A stretch of DNA of 5,238 nucleotides from Gammaproteobacteria bacterium (GTDB lineage Bacteria; Pseudomonadota; Gammaproteobacteria; Arenicellales; JAOTYS01): assembly GCA_029861795.1 (NCBI GenBank), contig JAOTYS010000345.1, positions 1-5,238 on the forward strand, written 5' to 3'. Both the position numbers and the translations under genes were made by a program. The notes under the pieces were generated by a model, which was not told where the DNA came from, did no database searches, and worked only from the letters and a program-made list of their open reading frames with translations. Positions 4,168 through 5,238 of the stretch are shown piece after piece (the stretch's first letter is position 1; every line of letters begins with the position of its first letter).

Positions 4168-5238
4168 ATGGGATCTGAAGCAACTCCCCGTACCACGCTC
4201 GCAGCACGTCCCCTCTCACTTGCAATCGGAGGCCTTGCCGCACTCGCCGCCGCCATGGGTGTGGGCAGATTCGTGTATACACCGATCCTGCCCTTCATGA
4301 TCGATGATCTCGGACTCACCAAGGGACAGGCGGGCTTCATTGGCTCGGCAAACTTTGCGGGTTACCTCGTCGGTGCACTGTTGGCCACGGCACCGATTCT
4401 GCCAGGTTCGCGCCGGACATGGATGCTCGGCGCTCTCGCAGCGAGCGCTGTTACAACAGCGGCAACAGGATTGCTCTCATCAATGACCGCCTTTTTGGTA
4501 TTACGTTTTCTTGGTGGAGTAGCCAGCGCGTTCGTCCTGGTGTTCGCGTCAACGCTCGTCCTAGAGCGGCTGCGCACCATGGGTCATGCAAGATTGGCTG
4601 CCCTGCACTTTGGGGGCGTGGGGGTCGGCATCGCCCTTTCGGCCCTGCTTGTGTCCGGTCTGGCCATGTGGGGCGGCGGGTGGCGCTCGCAATGGCTCGT
4701 CGGCGGCCTGGTGTCGCTAGCCGCCGTGCTCTTGGCAGCTCGTCTCATTCCGGAGCAGATTGAGCCGCCACCGGCCACCGGGGGAGGCGAACGCAGCCGT
4801 CGGCTCCTGACTTTGGTCACGGCTTATGGATTATTCGGGTTTGGTTATGTCATCACCGCTACATTCCTCGTTGCCATCGTTCGCGAGTCCGAAGAGATTA
4901 GGAGTCTCGAGCCCGTTATTTGGTTTGTGGTCGGGGCGACCGCAGCACCTTCCGTAGCGCTCTGGACCTGGGTCAGTTCAAAAGCGGGAGTGCTTCGCAC
5001 CTTCGCTATCGCTTGCACCGTAGAGGCGATAGGGGTGGCGGCCAGCGTGTTATGGATATCTCCGTCGGGTGTGGTACTCGCCGCAGCCCTACTGGGAGGC
5101 ACCTTCATGGGAATCACGGCACTCGGACTCGTTGGCGCACGCGAACTTTCTCCAAACGCTCCTCGGAGGGTGTTCGCCTTGATGACGGCCGCATTTGGCT
5201 TGGGTCAGACCATCGGTCCCGGGTTTGTGGGCGCTCTC
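4168..5238 (+). CDS. YbfB/YjiJ-family MFS transporter, cut by the window end
   Basis: An inner-membrane major facilitator protein, open for 357 codons to the last base, with no stop in view. Residues 31-44, GVGRFVYTPILPFM, carry the GxGRFxYTPxLP signature at the end of helix 1 that marks the YbfB/YjiJ branch. SANFAGYLVGALLA (60-73) is the typical helix-2 motif. Hydrophobic segments recur through the rest (for example RFLGGVASAFVLVFASTLVL), with a polar central loop around EQIEPPPATGGGERSR that should separate the two six-helix halves. Family members are about 390-410 aa, so roughly 40 residues are missing on the right. ATG 4168 is the first start after an in-frame TGA (4162-4164); the ribosome site is weak. 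The substrate is unknown. The gene is more GC-rich than the upstream genes, which may mark return to chromosomal backbone. Confidence 0.93.
   Translation, partial: MGSEATPRTTLAARPLSLAIGGLAALAAAMGVGRFVYTPILPFMIDDLGLTKGQAGFIGSANFAGYLVGALLATAPILPGSRRTWMLGALAASAVTTAATGLLSSMTAFLVLRFLGGVASAFVLVFASTLVLERLRTMGHARLAALHFGGVGVGIALSALLVSGLAMWGGGWRSQWLVGGLVSLAAVLLAARLIPEQIEPPPATGGGERSRRLLTLVTAYGLFGFGYVITATFLVAIVRESEEIRSLEPVIWFVVGATAAPSVALWTWVSSKAGVLRTFAIACTVEAIGVAASVLWISPSGVVLAAALLGGTFMGITALGLVGARELSPNAPRRVFALMTAAFGLGQTIGPGFVGAL

Noticed and set aside
4362..5117. Several frames inside the MFS gene on both strands
   Set aside because: The 357-codon MFS frame explains the region; the others are products of its high GC content.

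Overview
The window looks like accessory DNA of a proteobacterium, most likely a gammaproteobacterium. Evidence: strong Shine-Dalgarno (AAGGAGG) starts, Sec-type signal peptides, GFA-family and Sel1 proteins, a YbfB/YjiJ-type MFS transporter, and a GGGGTCGGTGTCGA-type intergenic repeat. This is an inference from gene content only. No rRNA, tRNA, CRISPR array, integrase or transposase gene is visible.

All credible genes lie on the + strand. Positions 1-384 hold no convincing intact gene, only a possible frameshifted remnant of a small secreted protein (138-364). An exported or membrane-anchored ankyrin-repeat protein follows (385-1071). After a promoter-like sequence comes a small GFA/CENP-V-fold zinc protein (1253-1618). 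The next 270 bp are non-coding: an A-rich tandem repeat, then a large perfect 18-bp inverted repeat with a second direct copy of one arm. A six-helix membrane protein of unknown function (1887-2531) and a second, divergent GFA protein (2583-3080) follow. Then comes a short secreted Sel1-like protein (3256-3684) behind a hairpin-rich leader. Positions 3685-4167 (483 bp) hold no secure gene, only short open frames that look like two tiny overlapping genes or one decayed gene. From 4168 to the right edge runs a visibly more GC-rich MFS transporter cut off by the window end.

The genes do not form an obvious pathway. The layout is instead mosaic: small unrelated genes in one orientation, separated by structured non-coding DNA. 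One junction (2501-2559) has the size and architecture of an integron attC recombination site: 59 bp, R-box-like ends and an inner stem. GTTAGRC-type heptamers sit 23-24 nt before the start codons of two consecutive genes. Other junctions carry only half or degenerate versions. My best structural hypothesis is a decayed or sedentary gene-cassette array, or a region that once exchanged cassettes. It rests on motif reading by eye, not on a covariance model.
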